Assembly: GCF_037102585.1 (NCBI RefSeq)
Contig: NW_027043831.1
Span: forward strand, 62,001 to 126,000
DNA: 64,000 nt
Source: Saccharomycopsis crataegensis
Lineage: Eukaryota; Ascomycota; Saccharomycetes; Ascoideales; Saccharomycopsidaceae
Direction: 5' to 3'
How positions within the stretch are numbered: the stretch's first letter is position 1; every line of letters starts with the position of its first letter. The position numbers were made by a program, and so were the translations under genes. Below are positions 50,267-60,213 of the stretch, one piece after another. The notes under the pieces are model-generated. The model made no database searches. It saw only the letters and a list, made by a program, of their open reading frames with translations, and was not told where the DNA came from.

Positions 50267-52000
50267 ATGAGAAATCTTTGTTTAGCCAACAATATGATAG
50301 ATAAATTGCCCACTGAGATCATTCATCAGATCATTGATCTTTTGCCTACGCAGGATATACTCAGCATTTGTTTGGTATCCAAGCGGTGGTATCGGCTTAG
50401 TTCCTGTCACTTGTACCGAAGCATAATTGTCACCGACAACCATCCTTTCCAGATCTCCAGATATCAAAACTTTGGAACAATCTTAATTTACAATACTCAT
50501 CGGGACTTAAAGAAAACCACTACCACACACAGCCGGATCGAATTGTTGAATCGGTCTTTCAATGACAATCCTTCACTTATTACTCTTGTGGAACGATTCA
50601 CTACCGACAGAAAGAAAGTGTCAAATGATCTAATACTTCTCTTGAACGCCATCTGTACAAAATCATGTAACTTGAAGTACTTGGAATACCCGCTATCATG
50701 GTTCAAGGATGTAACATGGAACATTAATTCAAAAGTAATGGCCAAACCAGTTCTTCGGAACATTTTGACGCCCAGTTTCAATGATATCGAGGACTTGTCT
50801 GCTTATTCCAACTTAGTAGTCCTCAAGGTTCTTGAGTCAAGAATATTAAACTCCGATAATCGAATTTTTAAACCTAATGAGTTAGATATAATTAGGAATT
50901 TGAAATCTTTAGCCATTGAGGACATATCGTTTGCTAAAAAATTGAAGGAGATTTTTGGACAGACGCAAGAGAAAATCAATAACTTGCGGTCATTCACGTA
51001 TAAAATTGATTGCTTATCAACTTTCCAGAAAGATAAGTTTGACTTTGACGTGATTTCCGGGGTGCTAAACTTTTCATGCATCAAGAATTTCAAATTGATT
51101 ATTTGGTACACCGAAAATATTGAAAAATATGTGTTAGATTTCCTTGAGAAATTGAATCCACATTTGATCAACTTTGAGAACTTTGAATTGAAAAGAAATA
51201 TCATGGCGTACACTATTGAGTCGGCCCATTTTAACAACACTTTTACACTAACAAACATAAACTATATGCTGTTTTTCAATAGCAACTTACAAAATCTCAA
51301 GATATTACAATTGAGTGGAAATTACGTGAATAAAAGCTTTATAGTGGAAAATAATAAAGATTTGTTTGCTCAGAATTTCACCAACATATTTCAAAATTGC
51401 CAGAATTTGAGAGTCCTAATTATTGATGAGTTTATAAATATCAATAACAGCAGCAAATTTTTGAAGTTTTTATATAATTCTATTGAGGATGCTACCATTC
51501 TTCAAAATCTTCGTTCCAAGTTGAAAAAATTAGCGACTTTTGGTTATTATCTGTTTTTCATTGATGCTTTTGATGAGGGATTCGATGAGAATGTTGATTC
51601 TACGGAATATGACATAATCAATTACGTGTTGGGGGAGCTTCGGTTGAATTATTTGAAATTTAGTTCTCTTGACGATCCATCATATCATTTCTTCAAATTT
51701 GATTTGGAAAATGGTGATCGGTCTGGTTTTAAAGAGAGAGTGAATTACATTAAAAATCTTGAAAACTCCATTGATATTCATACCAAGTTCCATCACAAAG
51801 AAAAATCTTGGAAGTTTCGTGACAAGTGCAGTTGTCACTCGAAAGATTATTTGTGTATTATCGATTTGTTGGTTTCAGCAATGAGGGAATCTCTCCGAAC
51901 TTTTGTAGAGAACTTGAATAATTTGGAGTTGGTGATCTTGAATGGACTATTTTTTGAAGTTATGCAAGAGACGAAAACTTTTGAAGTATTATTTATATAG
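50267..52000 (+). CDS. F-box protein with LRR-like repeats
   Basis: This 577-residue protein has an N-terminal F-box at about residues 11-50 (DKLPTEIIHQIIDLLPTQDI, then ICLVSKRWYRLSSCHLYRSI), with the conserved LP, Ser-Leu-V and W-y residues that bind Skp1. The rest is helical and leucine-rich, with stretches such as NLRVLIIDEF and LKILQLSGNYV suggesting irregular leucine-rich repeats for substrate recognition. It is likely an SCF ubiquitin-ligase adaptor. I cannot assign it to a named S. cerevisiae F-box protein; such proteins diverge fast. A second in-frame ATG nine codons on, at the F-box itself, could be the start. Confidence 0.8.
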   Translation: MRNLCLANNMIDKLPTEIIHQIIDLLPTQDILSICLVSKRWYRLSSCHLYRSIIVTDNHPFQISRYQNFGTILIYNTHRDLKKTTTTHSRIELLNRSFNDNPSLITLVERFTTDRKKVSNDLILLLNAICTKSCNLKYLEYPLSWFKDVTWNINSKVMAKPVLRNILTPSFNDIEDLSAYSNLVVLKVLESRILNSDNRIFKPNELDIIRNLKSLAIEDISFAKKLKEIFGQTQEKINNLRSFTYKIDCLSTFQKDKFDFDVISGVLNFSCIKNFKLIIWYTENIEKYVLDFLEKLNPHLINFENFELKRNIMAYTIESAHFNNTFTLTNINYMLFFNSNLQNLKILQLSGNYVNKSFIVENNKDLFAQNFTNIFQNCQNLRVLIIDEFININNSSKFLKFLYNSIEDATILQNLRSKLKKLATFGYYLFFIDAFDEGFDENVDSTEYDIINYVLGELRLNYLKFSSLDDPSYHFFKFDLENGDRSGFKERVNYIKNLENSIDIHTKFHHKEKSWKFRDKCSCHSKDYLCIIDLLVSAMRESLRTFVENLNNLELVILNGLFFEVMQETKTFEVLFI

Positions 52001-52726
52001 TTGTTAACGATTTATAAAGTTATGAATAGATGATACTAATTAATTATTGCCAGTCTGCTAGTAGTACAGATCTTCTAACATGGCTCGATGGCCTATAACC
52101 ACAAATAAATACACTACTTTTGTAGCTTTTAACGATCAATAGTTACTACTATCATGTATATAGAAGTATCAATATTAACAAAAAAATTCCTGTTTATAGA
52201 TTATTAAAGGTTTACATTTACTTTATATTTATTATTATCATTACATTAATATCTATAAACCAACATTTAGTTTTACGTCCAATCCAATCATGAACCCTGA
52301 AGCTATTACCTAGTCATCCCCAATTGCAACTCACCACGAAGCCAACGAAAACCCTGGATTCGTCACTATCAAGGAGCTCAAAGAACTCAAAGATATGGTC
52401 TCCAGTATATTGACCATGTTGAAATCCTCCGTCAACGCCGCCAGCGAGCATCTTGTAACCGAACCAGTTCAACAATTATGATGATGATTATGATGATAAT
52501 AATAATAATAAAAAATAAATTGACTAACCATAAGAAACCCACTTAAAACTTAATAATAATAAAATATGATAATGATGATGATTATAATTAATTTGGCTAT
52601 CAAAGCCTAAAAGAACTGAACTGAAAATAACAATTTTGTTGAGAACTGGAATTGCAAGAAAAACAAAAAACAAATTTCAATAGAGATGATAAAACTATTG
52701 ATGAAGATATGAAGCCATAGAACTTT
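52001..52726. other. Convergent intergenic region with small frame relic and ATG/ATAA repeats
   Basis: This 726-bp stretch between two convergent genes has a decayed small frame (52290-52481), an ATGATGATTATGATGATAATAAT run just after it and another at 52560-52590. No intact gene is recognised. Confidence 0.5.
52290..52481 (+). pseudogene. Interrupted 64-codon frame, possibly retroelement or small-gene relic
   Basis: A plus-strand frame of 64 codons opens with ATG and ends in TGA, interrupted once. Its composition contrasts sharply with the AT-rich flanks: it is balanced, with peptide-like stretches such as FVTIKELKELKDMVSSILTM, an amphipathic leucine-rich helix. This could be the start of a Gag-like protein or a host microprotein. 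It looks like a fossil and I do not treat it as functional. An upstream GCCTATAACC echoes one beside the tRNA-Met LTR remnant, weak support for a retroelement source. Confidence 0.35.
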
Positions 52727-53212
52727 TCAAAGCGCAAGAACATATTCTGGGATGTCATTATTAACATTGATATTGACGCTACTAACGGTATATGATACAG
52801 CACCGGGTTTTGATTGATCTAACTTTGGACCTTGGTTGAAGTTGATTGTATCAAACGCTTTTGTTTGGACAGCCTTTTCACTACTGACTGTAAAACTGTA
52901 GGCAGAAGAGTAAGATTTTGGATAAAGTGTTGAGGCAGAGGGGATGACCTTGTAGTTGGTAGATGGGTTTCTGTTGGCATTGGCCGCCACTTTCTCAACG
53001 ATCAAGGTTGGAGAGATAACAGGAAAAGATAACGTAGAAGTTGACATGGTATATCCCATTGATGATGATAATGATGCTGAAGAGGTTGGTGATAAAGTGA
53101 CGAGATCTGTTTCTTTCTGAAACCTCTTTTCCTTTAGGTTGACATTGGCCAAAAATGCTGCCGAGGCCAATTGAACGAGGGTGATGGAAATAAAAAGAAT
53201 GAAGGTTCTCAT
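52727..53212 (-). CDS. Small secreted Ser/Thr-rich protein
   Basis: This 161-residue protein has a clear signal peptide (MRTFILFISITLVQLASA), followed by a Kex2-type KR at residues 29-30 and a Ser/Thr/Val-rich mature part with no cysteines after the signal. There is no GPI-anchor tail (the C-terminus IPEYVLAL is not long enough or hydrophobic enough), so it is likely soluble or cell-wall-bound and O-mannosylated. I do not recognise a family. It converges on the F-box gene. The presence of both signal peptide and dibasic processing site argues that the frame is real. Confidence 0.65.
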   Translation of the reverse strand: MRTFILFISITLVQLASAAFLANVNLKEKRFQKETDLVTLSPTSSASLSSSMGYTMSTSTLSFPVISPTLIVEKVAANANRNPSTNYKVIPSASTLYPKSYSSAYSFTVSSEKAVQTKAFDTINFNQGPKLDQSKPGAVSYTVSSVNINVNNDIPEYVLAL

Positions 53213-53699
53213 GCTGATAGTTTCTCTCCACGTAGTAGAAAAATAGAAACAGAATAAAAAAAAAATACGAAAAATGAAGAATTAAAGATTAAAAATTAAA
53301 AAATGTCAAAGTTTCTGGGCATTTTATGAGAATCTGTGCCATCTTATAAATGAAACTCCGACAATGCACTCCTCAAGTACGGGACATCATGCATGTGAGG
53401 TTACCAAAAAAAAAAATAAAAATAATATCAAATTCCTTAATTCAAGGAATCTAAAACATTTAACAACTAGGACTATTTCATTGTTTAATGACACAAAATT
53501 ATTTAAGAAAACAATAGGAAATAATAAAAAATAAAAAATAAAAAACAAACCAAAAGCAAACCGAAACGGATAGCGATCCGCCCATAGAATAAGAATGTTA
53601 CTTTGGTATCATTATGAATCAGTGGTTTCTGATAAATAATGGTAGTAACATCAGACAAGCAATAAGAATTACAAATAATGGTCATAAAATTTCTACAGA
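53213..53699. other. Intergenic region between CUE5 and the secreted protein gene
   Basis: This 487-bp stretch is AT-rich with A-runs near 53256 and 53407 and an imperfect AATAAAAAATAAAAAA run near 53520-53545. No gene is seen. Confidence 0.5.
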
Positions 53700-54914
53700 T
53701 TATTTTTTATCTGCTGTTTTAGTTTCTTCATCGTCTTCATCTTCATCATCACTGCTAGTGACAAGGAAAGCGTCATCGGTAATTGGTTGAGGTGGAACAT
53801 CGGTCAAAGGTTCCCACTTACTGGCCCCACCTTTCTTAGTATCAACTGGCTCAGAGCTGCTTTTAGAATTTTGATTGGATGGCGGCTTAGCATCACCACA
53901 AACACTCCCAGAATTTTGTGGGTTTGTCGCATCGACAGTTTCCAATTTAGAACTAACAATAGGTACATCCGGCAAATCTTTATCATTGTTAGTCAATGTG
54001 ATTGTAGAAAATTGTTCAACAGGCATGTCCCCCTCATATTCATTTCTTTTGAACGTTGCAGAGCTTCTTGCGGAAACCGGTGGCGATCCCAATGAGCCTA
54101 AAGCTCCAAACAATTGTCCGTCTTCATCATCCTTGATCTTTCTATTCTTCATGGTATTTATACGAGTAGTCTTGTCAATGCGACTCTGACTATTGTGTAA
54201 GCTTCTATTAGGTTTGTATCTGATACTATATTCCTCATCACTATCATCGTCACCTTGTAATTGCTTGGTGATGCCGCTGAAGAAAGTGCCAACTTTTTGT
54301 CTAGTTTCCTCAAACCCCTTTTCAAATTGTTTCTTTAACTGTGGTAAGTCCTCATCCAAAAATTGATTTATAACGTCCGGTTCTTCGGTATTGGCACTTC
54401 TAGTATTTGGTTGAGGATTGGAACCAACCTCAGGTTTATTGAACTCTCTTGCCAATCTTCTTGCCAATCGCTCATCTTCTTGCATTTGCAAAGACTTATG
54501 ACGGTTCCTCGAAGGCACTGGGGGCTTTTGTTTTGGCTCAGGAACCTCAACTTTTGATTCAGGATCAGATAAATACAAAAGTGCGTTGAAGGCAGGATTC
54601 AAATCCCCTTCACTGGCGATCAACACCGCATTGATATATTTTTCTTCCATGTTAGGAAAAGCATCCTGTAAAGTCTTTTTGGCCTTTTGTCTTGGTGATA
54701 AAGGTCTAGGAGGTCTTGGAGGTGGTTTTTCCCCCAGTTTCTTCAAAATCGATGGCGATTTGGAGAGATTATCTAAAGGTTCCGTCGGGCTGCTGAGCTT
54801 CTCCGGTGATGGAGTATGATTGTCATTGAAGGTGACTTTCTTGGACCCAGAATCGTCCAAGGTTTCAGCGACTGTTTCAGGGGCACTTTTCTTTGGTTCT
54901 TCCTCAGCGGACAT
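53700..54914 (-). CDS. CUE5: CUE-domain ubiquitin-binding autophagy receptor Cue5
   Basis: This 404-residue protein has a CUE domain at about 76-118 (LQDAFPNMEEKYINAVLIAS with FNALLYLSDP), which binds ubiquitin. The rest is disordered. Near the C-terminus WEPL at 367-370 is a W-x-x-L Atg8-interacting motif, in the same position as the WQPL motif of S. cerevisiae Cue5 (411 residues). Cue5/Tollip adaptors link ubiquitinated aggregates and proteasomes to Atg8 for selective autophagy. A Pro-rich stretch KPPPRPPRPLSPRQ precedes the CUE. Two CACGTG sites lie 112 and 140 bp upstream. Confidence 0.92.
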   Translation of the reverse strand: MSAEEEPKKSAPETVAETLDDSGSKKVTFNDNHTPSPEKLSSPTEPLDNLSKSPSILKKLGEKPPPRPPRPLSPRQKAKKTLQDAFPNMEEKYINAVLIASEGDLNPAFNALLYLSDPESKVEVPEPKQKPPVPSRNRHKSLQMQEDERLARRLAREFNKPEVGSNPQPNTRSANTEEPDVINQFLDEDLPQLKKQFEKGFEETRQKVGTFFSGITKQLQGDDDSDEEYSIRYKPNRSLHNSQSRIDKTTRINTMKNRKIKDDEDGQLFGALGSLGSPPVSARSSATFKRNEYEGDMPVEQFSTITLTNNDKDLPDVPIVSSKLETVDATNPQNSGSVCGDAKPPSNQNSKSSSEPVDTKKGGASKWEPLTDVPPQPITDDAFLVTSSDDEDEDDEETKTADKK

Positions 54915-55533
54915 ATCGTTATGATTATCTTTATTTTTGTTTACTTGAAAATGGCTGTCACTCTATTGTTATCACAAGAAAGCTCCAGCTCATCGGTTTT
55001 TTTACCTTTCTTTAACTATTTTCAGCACGTGCTCAAGAATGTGATATATGTATCACGTGCAGAAAAAAATATAATAATATACCCTATAAAAAAGAGAATC
55101 CCGAAAAATTTTGAACATTCTTGAATATATTTCTTCTTCTTCAGCTAGATTTTTTTTTTTAAAAAAATTATCTCTGAATGTAGAACGGCTGAACTTAGAA
55201 AAGATAGTTTAGTTCGTGGTGACAACAGAGGAAGAACAGGCTAGTCTAGAATGTATGTCAAAGTAAGGGATGTCTCACTTTTCCTTTGCGTTTTCACATT
55301 ATATTCGACAATTATCTCATTCCACTCAACGGATAGATTTCCCCCAGATATGAGGAGAGTCTTTTCTTTGTCTATTTTACAGATTTGTTTTTTATTTCAT
55401 CATTAGCGGTATTTGTTAAAAGATAGCAATTACACAGGTTGCTATATTTAACTTTTTTTCTCAATCTCTGTAAACGGTAATCTTTAATCATGACATCATT
55501 AACATATATACAAAAAGTATTCACTATTTATTT
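54915..55533. other. Intergenic region upstream of CUE5
   Basis: This 619-bp stretch contains the CUE5 promoter with two E-boxes and T-runs (near 55150). A 102-codon frame there has only low-complexity hydrophobic sequence. No gene is supported. Confidence 0.5.
55026..55059. promoter_or_regulatory. Paired CACGTG E-boxes upstream of CUE5
   Basis: Two CACGTG palindromes at 55026-55031 and 55054-55059 lie 28 bp apart, in the CUE5 upstream region, with an inverted repeat GTGATATATGTATCAC (55041-55056) overlapping the second. Paired E-boxes suggest real bHLH (Cbf1/Pho4-type) binding. Confidence 0.5.
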
Positions 55534-58464
55534 TTAATTATTAGTCAATTTGGGGAGGATGCCATAAATTTCCTGGAAGAAAGCATCATCCATGCCTTGT
55601 TGTAAGCTATCTTTTTCATTAACTGCTGGTAACACCCCAAGAGAATTATGACCTGAGGCACTGCCATTGACCATGCCCTCATCTTCATCATAAAAATCTT
55701 CCAATTTATCATTATCAAATTCCAAAATATCGTCCTTTGTCACATTAAAAATCTTGAAGTTGGCATTATTTAACACCGGATCAGCGTCGTTCTTGTCGAA
55801 GTACACATCTTTGGATACACTAATATTCTTTAAGTATTTCGGTAATGGCCAATCATTATCTCTGGCCAAATTTACCAATAAAATATGTCTTAAATTATCG
55901 TAATTTTTTCCTTGCTCAACTAAATCCATGAACCAGCGATAACTCTCCCGATTTTTATTCTTGTTATAATTCAACAAAATCAACGACATTTTGCTCCAGA
56001 AACTCAACGGCTGGTCAAAATTGTTGTTCATCAATTTTATCCAACTGATGGTCTTGTTATGATAATGCTCTCTATTCTCCAGCTTATCTTGGAAAAACTT
56101 CATGGCGTTCAAAAAAATGATTTTTTCGAAACTTTTCAACGATAGTTTGCGTTTCTGAAATTTCACTTTATTCAAAAACTTTATTAAGAAATCGTCTACT
56201 AAGTCAACATTCTTGTTTATTGACAAGCACCGGTTGATGAATTGAATAGTAATCACATCGTTGATTTTAGATTCCGAAAATGGATGGTTTGGCGAAAGGT
56301 TTGGAATCCGTTGAGTTTCTTCAATCAACTGGATATAGTTGTCATATAGCTTGGTTAATAATTTCTCCGTGAGTAATTCGTTAGATGACAAGTATTCCAA
56401 TATTACGGAATAACAAATACTCAACGATTCCAAAGTGAACAAGCTATTTCTGAGTTCGGGTCTCAAATTTGCACGAACCAAGTTCTCTTCATAATATTTG
56501 AACTGTAGAGAGTCTTTCAAATCAATTTCTAAATTGTCGGCGGCTGCACTATCTTTCTTGTAACACAATTTTATCAATCCTAACTTATTTAAAACGTAAA
56601 ATGATGATTTGTAATTATTAAATTTCGCGAGCTCTGGATGCTGGAGGCTGTAAGTCAACAATTCCTGATTGGTGATTTGACGGCTGACAACAATGTTACC
56701 TTTAGTACCGTCACTTGGCCCATTAATGGTTTTCATGATAGAGTCATGGTTGGTCATCAATTCAATGTAATAACTCATAAAGATTCTGGGATCATGAGAA
56801 TAATTTAAACGTAAAATCATCAAAAACTCGGTGACCAAATCTTTGGAGGTGACAGATCTTTCCCGAAATCTCTCTTTTTCGTAGTTTGAATTTTCCACAT
56901 TAACATTTATTAAATAATTCAAAAGCTTTAAGGATTCATTGGTCATTCCCCGTTCTCTAAAGCCAGTGATTAATAATAAAATGATAAGGTTTGCATTGAC
57001 ATTGGGGATATATTCCTTCTTGTTTCTTTGGCGAATCACCTCCAATTTTTGATTAAGTTGCACCACTTTATTTAAAATTGACATCACTGAGGCCGGATCT
57101 ATTCTATTCATCGAATAACTGATCAAGGCACAAAACAACAGAGTAAGAAATCGAATATTGTAATTCAAAGAACTAGAAAAGATTGTATTATCAAATTTCT
57201 GGAGCAAAAACTCAATAAGTTTTTTCAAATTCTTATCCTTTTCTACCGTACTATTATTGATGGCCTGTAGATACTTACTATTGTGCAGCATCTTTTCTTG
57301 ATCTTTACTCACCAATTTAATAAGTTTCGAGGTGACATTATTTACCATATCTTGTTTTTCCTTCGCATGACGGTGAATAATCTTTGAGAACACATTCACT
57401 GGGTATAGGTTAGCCAATTTCGACTCGAAATACATTTCGCTTATTGCCTTTTGATGGGTTATTAAGAAGGATTCTACCTGGGGGTCTCGTACGTTGCCAG
57501 TTTCAAAAAATGATTCATTGAACTCAAGAGAATCCAACTTAACGGGCCAGGAGAATCCAGCAATCAAATCAGAGTTTTCTTGAGAAGAACCGCTCAATAA
57601 GTATCTGACAAACTTCTTGAAATTCACATCGATATGCGCCGCGGTCAAATTGATATTGCAATTCAAAAGTTTAATTAAAAGATCAGGATAATCAATGGGT
57701 TTAACCACTCGTTTATCAATCAAAGAATTGAAGAAGTCATAATGTAAGTTGATACAATATTCACGGAAAAACTCCGAGTGGAAGTTTTGGTTTTGAAAAT
57801 CTTGTAATAATTTTTGTTCGATCATTGATTTATCCTTCAACACTTTTTTGGTCTTCTCGTATTCTGATTTAAAGTAATTCAACAAATCCAATTTGATTCT
57901 CGTTTCTTGAATCAGGGCCAATTTGTCAAGATACGAGAAAACCATACCGAGTTTATCTTCGTCAGAATATGTTGGAGAGTTGATAATTTCTGATACTAAC
58001 ATTTTGAACATTGGTTTTTGGATCTTTGTGGTATTGGGTTTCAAAAGAAATTTCGCTAGCGACGACTTGATTGGGTCCTCTAAAAACTTCCCATCTATTG
58101 AATCAAAGATTTTCCGGTAAATTTCTGCAGAGTCTTTGTCTTTAGACACTTGAAGTCTTGTGAACTCAAAAGCATTGTACTTGATGTACAGTACCAATTC
58201 CAACACTTGCTTAGGATCCAGGATCACTTCTGAATTGATTAATTCAAGTAACTTGTTGGTGAAGTCCGAGTTTCTCTGTTCGTCTAGTGAGAAATAGGTT
58301 TTCAAGTCATTCTGGGGTAAACTTTTCAAATAAGATAGGATGCTTCTTGAAGTGGGTTGATCAAGAATGGTTTTTTCGACGCTCGCTCTTGAGATATATC
58401 GTACGCCGTTGACGATTCTGGGGAATACCGATGATGGCAGGGCTAGCCTAATAAGCCTGGTCAT
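55534..58464 (-). CDS. Unassigned large mitochondrial helical-repeat protein
   Basis: This 976-residue protein has a presequence-like start (MTRLIRLALPSSVFPRIVNG) and a long, low-complexity-free helical body rich in Leu, Asn, Lys and Ile with no catalytic motif. A recurring pattern of paired helices (e.g. LLITGFRERGMTNESLKLLN) resembles pentatricopeptide-type repeats. The C-terminus is acidic (EFDNDKLEDFYDEDEG). This is the profile of the fast-evolving yeast mitochondrial RNA-processing or translation activators such as Pet111, Pet309 or Aep-type factors. I cannot say which. It is next to COQ9, divergently transcribed. Confidence 0.7.
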   Translation of the reverse strand: MTRLIRLALPSSVFPRIVNGVRYISRASVEKTILDQPTSRSILSYLKSLPQNDLKTYFSLDEQRNSDFTNKLLELINSEVILDPKQVLELVLYIKYNAFEFTRLQVSKDKDSAEIYRKIFDSIDGKFLEDPIKSSLAKFLLKPNTTKIQKPMFKMLVSEIINSPTYSDEDKLGMVFSYLDKLALIQETRIKLDLLNYFKSEYEKTKKVLKDKSMIEQKLLQDFQNQNFHSEFFREYCINLHYDFFNSLIDKRVVKPIDYPDLLIKLLNCNINLTAAHIDVNFKKFVRYLLSGSSQENSDLIAGFSWPVKLDSLEFNESFFETGNVRDPQVESFLITHQKAISEMYFESKLANLYPVNVFSKIIHRHAKEKQDMVNNVTSKLIKLVSKDQEKMLHNSKYLQAINNSTVEKDKNLKKLIEFLLQKFDNTIFSSSLNYNIRFLTLLFCALISYSMNRIDPASVMSILNKVVQLNQKLEVIRQRNKKEYIPNVNANLIILLLITGFRERGMTNESLKLLNYLINVNVENSNYEKERFRERSVTSKDLVTEFLMILRLNYSHDPRIFMSYYIELMTNHDSIMKTINGPSDGTKGNIVVSRQITNQELLTYSLQHPELAKFNNYKSSFYVLNKLGLIKLCYKKDSAAADNLEIDLKDSLQFKYYEENLVRANLRPELRNSLFTLESLSICYSVILEYLSSNELLTEKLLTKLYDNYIQLIEETQRIPNLSPNHPFSESKINDVITIQFINRCLSINKNVDLVDDFLIKFLNKVKFQKRKLSLKSFEKIIFLNAMKFFQDKLENREHYHNKTISWIKLMNNNFDQPLSFWSKMSLILLNYNKNKNRESYRWFMDLVEQGKNYDNLRHILLVNLARDNDWPLPKYLKNISVSKDVYFDKNDADPVLNNANFKIFNVTKDDILEFDNDKLEDFYDEDEGMVNGSASGHNSLGVLPAVNEKDSLQQGMDDAFFQEIYGILPKLTNN

Positions 58465-58758
58465 AAATAGTTTTTATAAATTATATCTCTCTCTAAAATT
58501 AATATTTATAGATCAGGAGGGTGCTACTGAATGGTATACAATAGGTTGAAGTTTTCCTAATAATATTAAAAAACACACCCGGACATCAAATTTGAAGAAA
58601 AAAAAACGGCTAAAAAGGACCCGCTGTGGTGGTGCTGTACCACAGAAGCGGTAACATAGGCGACGACTTTTCCGAATATTTTTTGTTTCCAACTTCTGCC
58701 AGTAAGTAGTATCACCACAGACAGACAGCTTGACATATCACGAACAGACAGATAGACG

Positions 58759-59577
58759 ATGTTGAGAGCTATTAATGGTTGTGCCACTATAACAGTCAGA
58801 CCTTTGAGATGGGCTGCAGCGTTCAGACCGTATCATTCGTATGACCACTTGAACTTTGATGATGAGCTCAAGTCTTTGAATCAATCATCATTGAAACACC
58901 AGATATTGTCAGATACCATCAACAACTCTATCAAGAACTACGGAATCACCAGTGCTGCTGTGGACTCATCCATGAACTCTTTTGTGCGCTCCAATGAGCG
59001 CTTCCAGAATAAATCATCAAATATCGGGGTGATATTTGATGATGACAAGGACGTTGAATTGGTCAACCATTATTTGGAACAAACCAGAATTTCTTTACAG
59101 AAAGATATCGAAACAGAAGAGTTTAAAAAACTCCCTACCGAAATATCAAAACTTAAATTTTTGATGTTCAAGAGAATTCAATCCAATATCAACTTGATGG
59201 CGAACGGAGGCGACAATTACAAATTGCACGACAACTTACGCTCGTTATTGGCGCTTTTGGTCCAACCAACAAATATTCCAAGCTCTTTGGAACAATTGTC
59301 GAAATTATCCGATGATTTGTTGTTCTACTCTGGTGACCAATCTCATGAATTCGACTGGTATGAAAAACGATTTAAAATCGCCGCAATTTACGTGAAAACC
59401 GAATTATTCATGTTAACCGATCAAAGTAAAGGGTTCACACGTACTTTTCGGTTCATCGAAGACCAATTGAAGCTCTACAATGACGTGAACAATCTTGTTG
59501 ATAATGCTCAACAGTGGTTGGTATTTAACGGGTTTTCTTTAATCAACTTGATTAAGAGCCAACTTTCAAGAGGTTGA
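58759..59577 (+). CDS. COQ9: Coenzyme Q biosynthesis lipid-binding protein Coq9
   Basis: This 272-residue protein has a presequence (MLRAINGCATITVRPLRWAA...) and the Coq9 C-terminal signature SHEFDWYEKRFKIAAIYVKT (about 196-215), followed by ELFMLTDQSKGFTRTFRF. Coq9 has a TetR-like fold that binds lipid and presents ubiquinone intermediates to Coq7 for hydroxylation, in the CoQ synthome on the matrix side of the inner membrane. The length is like S. cerevisiae Coq9 (260). In S. cerevisiae COQ9 and YKE2 are neighbours, as here. Confidence 0.92.
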   Translation: MLRAINGCATITVRPLRWAAAFRPYHSYDHLNFDDELKSLNQSSLKHQILSDTINNSIKNYGITSAAVDSSMNSFVRSNERFQNKSSNIGVIFDDDKDVELVNHYLEQTRISLQKDIETEEFKKLPTEISKLKFLMFKRIQSNINLMANGGDNYKLHDNLRSLLALLVQPTNIPSSLEQLSKLSDDLLFYSGDQSHEFDWYEKRFKIAAIYVKTELFMLTDQSKGFTRTFRFIEDQLKLYNDVNNLVDNAQQWLVFNGFSLINLIKSQLSRG

Positions 59578-59779
59578 TGAAAATCATTATCTTTTTATGT
59601 GCAGTTATAATATATTAAAATGAAGGGAAATATAAGGAAAGAATGATAAAAAAATAAAATAAAAACAGAACGAAAAACCTAAAACCAAGTAGAAGAGTCA
59701 TGAACTTATCTTGCATAATACAGTATGTAGTAGCTATACCATAAACGTCATTTTTGAGGGACGATTGTACGCATTAACC

Positions 59780-60213
59780 TTAAGCAGTGGCAGTCGATCT
59801 AAGCTTTATCAATTCATCTCTTGTTTTTTCGAGTTTGCCATTGGTTTCTTTGACTTTTGCCTCGACTCTGGTGATTTCACCGGTGATGAACTCAATTCTT
59901 TTGGTGACATTAGTCTCACTTTCTTGGAAATCAATTGGCAATAATATCGATCCTGTTTGTTTAAAAATCTTTGGGTATTCGACGATTTTATTTGATTCTT
60001 TATCAGTTTTGATTTGGGTCAATTCATCGAGGACGATCTTATTTTCCTGATACTGTGTTTCCAATTTTTGTCTGGCTTTCATCAATTCATTGAGATCTTT
60101 TCATGATGTTAATTCAATTTTTTTCTATTTAGATTAGAGAGTTTTTGGAAAAAAGATCACTTACCATTTTGAAACTTTGTGAAGTCCACTGACAATTTCT
60201 CCAATTGTTCCAT
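59780..60213 (-). CDS. YKE2: Prefoldin subunit 6 (Yke2/Gim1), spliced
   Basis: Two exons, 60213-60165 and 60096-59780, encode 121 residues: MEQLEKLSVDFTKFQN, then DLNELMKARQKLETQYQENK. The latter matches the conserved ARQKLETQLQENKIV of Yke2. LLPIDFQESETNVTKRIEFI forms the beta-hairpins and the two ends form a coiled coil. Prefoldin is a hexamer of six such subunits that delivers unfolded actin and tubulin to the CCT chaperonin. The intron lies within the first helix. A frame from the second exon alone would lack the first coiled-coil helix. It converges on COQ9. Confidence 0.95.
60097..60164 (-). other. YKE2 intron (68 nt)
   Basis: The donor is GTAAGT at 60164, the acceptor AG at 60098-60097. 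ATTAAC precedes the AG by about 11 nt. Splicing splits a GAT codon and restores the conserved N-terminal helix. Confidence 0.93.
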
